64,000 nucleotides of DNA. It comes from CAYFIW01 sp964500645 (GTDB lineage: Bacteria > Chloroflexota > Dehalococcoidia > Lucifugimonadales > UBA826). The stretch covers positions 1-64,000 of the forward strand of contig CAZCOH010000002.1 of NCBI GenBank assembly GCA_964500645.1, given 5' to 3'. A model generated the notes under the pieces. That model searched no databases. It saw only the letters and a program-made list of their open reading frames with translations, and was not told where the DNA came from. This document shows, one piece after another, positions 63,405 through 64,000 of the stretch (its first letter is position 1; each line of letters starts with the position of its first letter). The translations under genes and the position numbers were made by a program.

Positions 63405-64000
63405 ATGAGTACTCAAACTGCCGATCCAGTCATAGTTGTCGTGCAACTAACCGGAGGTAACGACTATTTGAATACCGTGGTTCCTTACAGCGATTCTAAA
63501 TACTGGGATTATCGTCCAGTTGTAAATGTTCCGGAAGAAGAAATCCTCAGAGTCAGTAACAGTATTGGATTCCACCCCGCAATGAAGCCAATTGCAGATA
63601 TGTACAAAGAAGGTAATGTTGCCATAGTACACGGAGTTGGATATGAAAATTCACCCAGATCTCATTTTAGATCAATGGATATATGGCACACATGTGAACC
63701 TGAAACCCTAGGTACAGAGGGCTGGTTAGGAAGAGCAATAAAACAACTGGACCCAACGAAAGAAAACGTTGTCACGGCGGTAAGTATGGGCCCATCTCTA
63801 TACAGAGCTCTTGTGGCTCCTGGAGTTCCTGTCGCCACTGTGGAAAATCTTGACAATTATGGTCTACTTACTGACATAACTCCGGATGAAAAGAGAAATC
63901 GTGTTCTCGATCGATACAAACGCATGTATTCTCCGATGATAGGTTCAGGTCCAGTAATGGACTTCTTAGGACAAACAGGCTTAGATGCCATAAAGGGAGC
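63405..64000 (+). CDS. DUF1501 family protein, truncated by window edge
   Basis: The first 198 residues of a DUF1501 protein (alkaline-phosphatase-like fold): VIVVVQLTGGNDYLNTVVPY, IGFHPAMKPI, VAIVHGVGYENSPRSHFRSM and MDIWHTCEPETLGTEGWLGR. Homologues usually have a Tat signal; here the protein begins directly with the catalytic domain (MSTQTADPVIVVV), so it may be cytoplasmic. ATG at 63405 with AAGGGAA upstream, 55 bp after the DUF1800 gene. Continues past 64000. Confidence 0.88.
   Translation, partial: MSTQTADPVIVVVQLTGGNDYLNTVVPYSDSKYWDYRPVVNVPEEEILRVSNSIGFHPAMKPIADMYKEGNVAIVHGVGYENSPRSHFRSMDIWHTCEPETLGTEGWLGRAIKQLDPTKENVVTAVSMGPSLYRALVAPGVPVATVENLDNYGLLTDITPDEKRNRVLDRYKRMYSPMIGSGPVMDFLGQTGLDAIKG

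Noticed and set aside
1..64000. CRISPR arrays, insertion sequences, prophage genes, tRNA or rRNA genes
   Set aside because: No regularly spaced repeats, transposase or phage motifs, or tRNA T-arm patterns were found in the gaps by eye; a tool-based scan (tRNAscan, Infernal) would be decisive.

Overview
The window looks like a gene-dense, roughly 40% GC chromosomal segment from a free-living, aerobic heterotrophic bacterium. The gene content fits a marine SAR202-type Chloroflexota lineage: several CaiB/BaiF-family proteins, FadE-type acyl-CoA dehydrogenases, a luciferase-like flavin monooxygenase, MCT-type MFS carriers, DUF4395 and DUF3052 proteins, and many TTG starts. This lineage call is an inference from gene content; no rRNA or tRNA gene was found to anchor it. 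I recognise no insertion sequence, prophage or CRISPR array.

Layout. 1-9.2 kb: a cut-off crotonase, three MFS carriers, an HSL-type esterase, the proB-proA proline pair and a TolB-like lipoprotein. 9.4-15.1 kb: SMP-30 lactonase, zinc alcohol dehydrogenase, DUF4395/metallo-hydrolase pair, cupin and amidase. 15.1-22.2 kb: serS, then a fatty-acid synthesis cassette (HadA-like and HadB-like dehydratase subunits, plsX, fabG, fabL), facing an erpA-ygfZ iron-sulfur operon. 22.4-34.1 kb: a DAO-type oxidase, small zinc-ribbon proteins, an orphan dppD-dppF ATPase pair, a methyltransferase, a HAD protein, a flavin monooxygenase, a metallo-hydrolase and a 902-residue membrane protein. 34.2-40.5 kb: an esterase, a cytochrome c maturation block (ccmH, ccmF, a CcmI-like protein and an unfamiliar membrane partner) and an HtrA lipoprotein protease.

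The most striking block is 40.6-52.9 kb on the minus strand. It is eleven closely spaced genes: DUF35 protein, SCP2-type thiolase, a mini-HAD, three acyl-CoA dehydrogenases, three CaiB-fold enzymes (one with the full alpha-methylacyl-CoA racemase active site), a CoA-transferase/hydrolase and a nitronate monooxygenase. Together they resemble the enzyme set actinobacteria use to shorten methyl-branched sterol side chains, and I propose a related role on isoprenoid or other branched acids.

53.0-64.0 kb: an inositol-phosphatase-family gene, a 700-bp structured intergenic region, dnaA with an altered Walker A motif, two inverted paralogous histidine phosphatases, an EmrB-like exporter, pyrE, nadD, a GMC oxidoreductase, and a DUF1800/DUF1501 pair that runs off the right edge.
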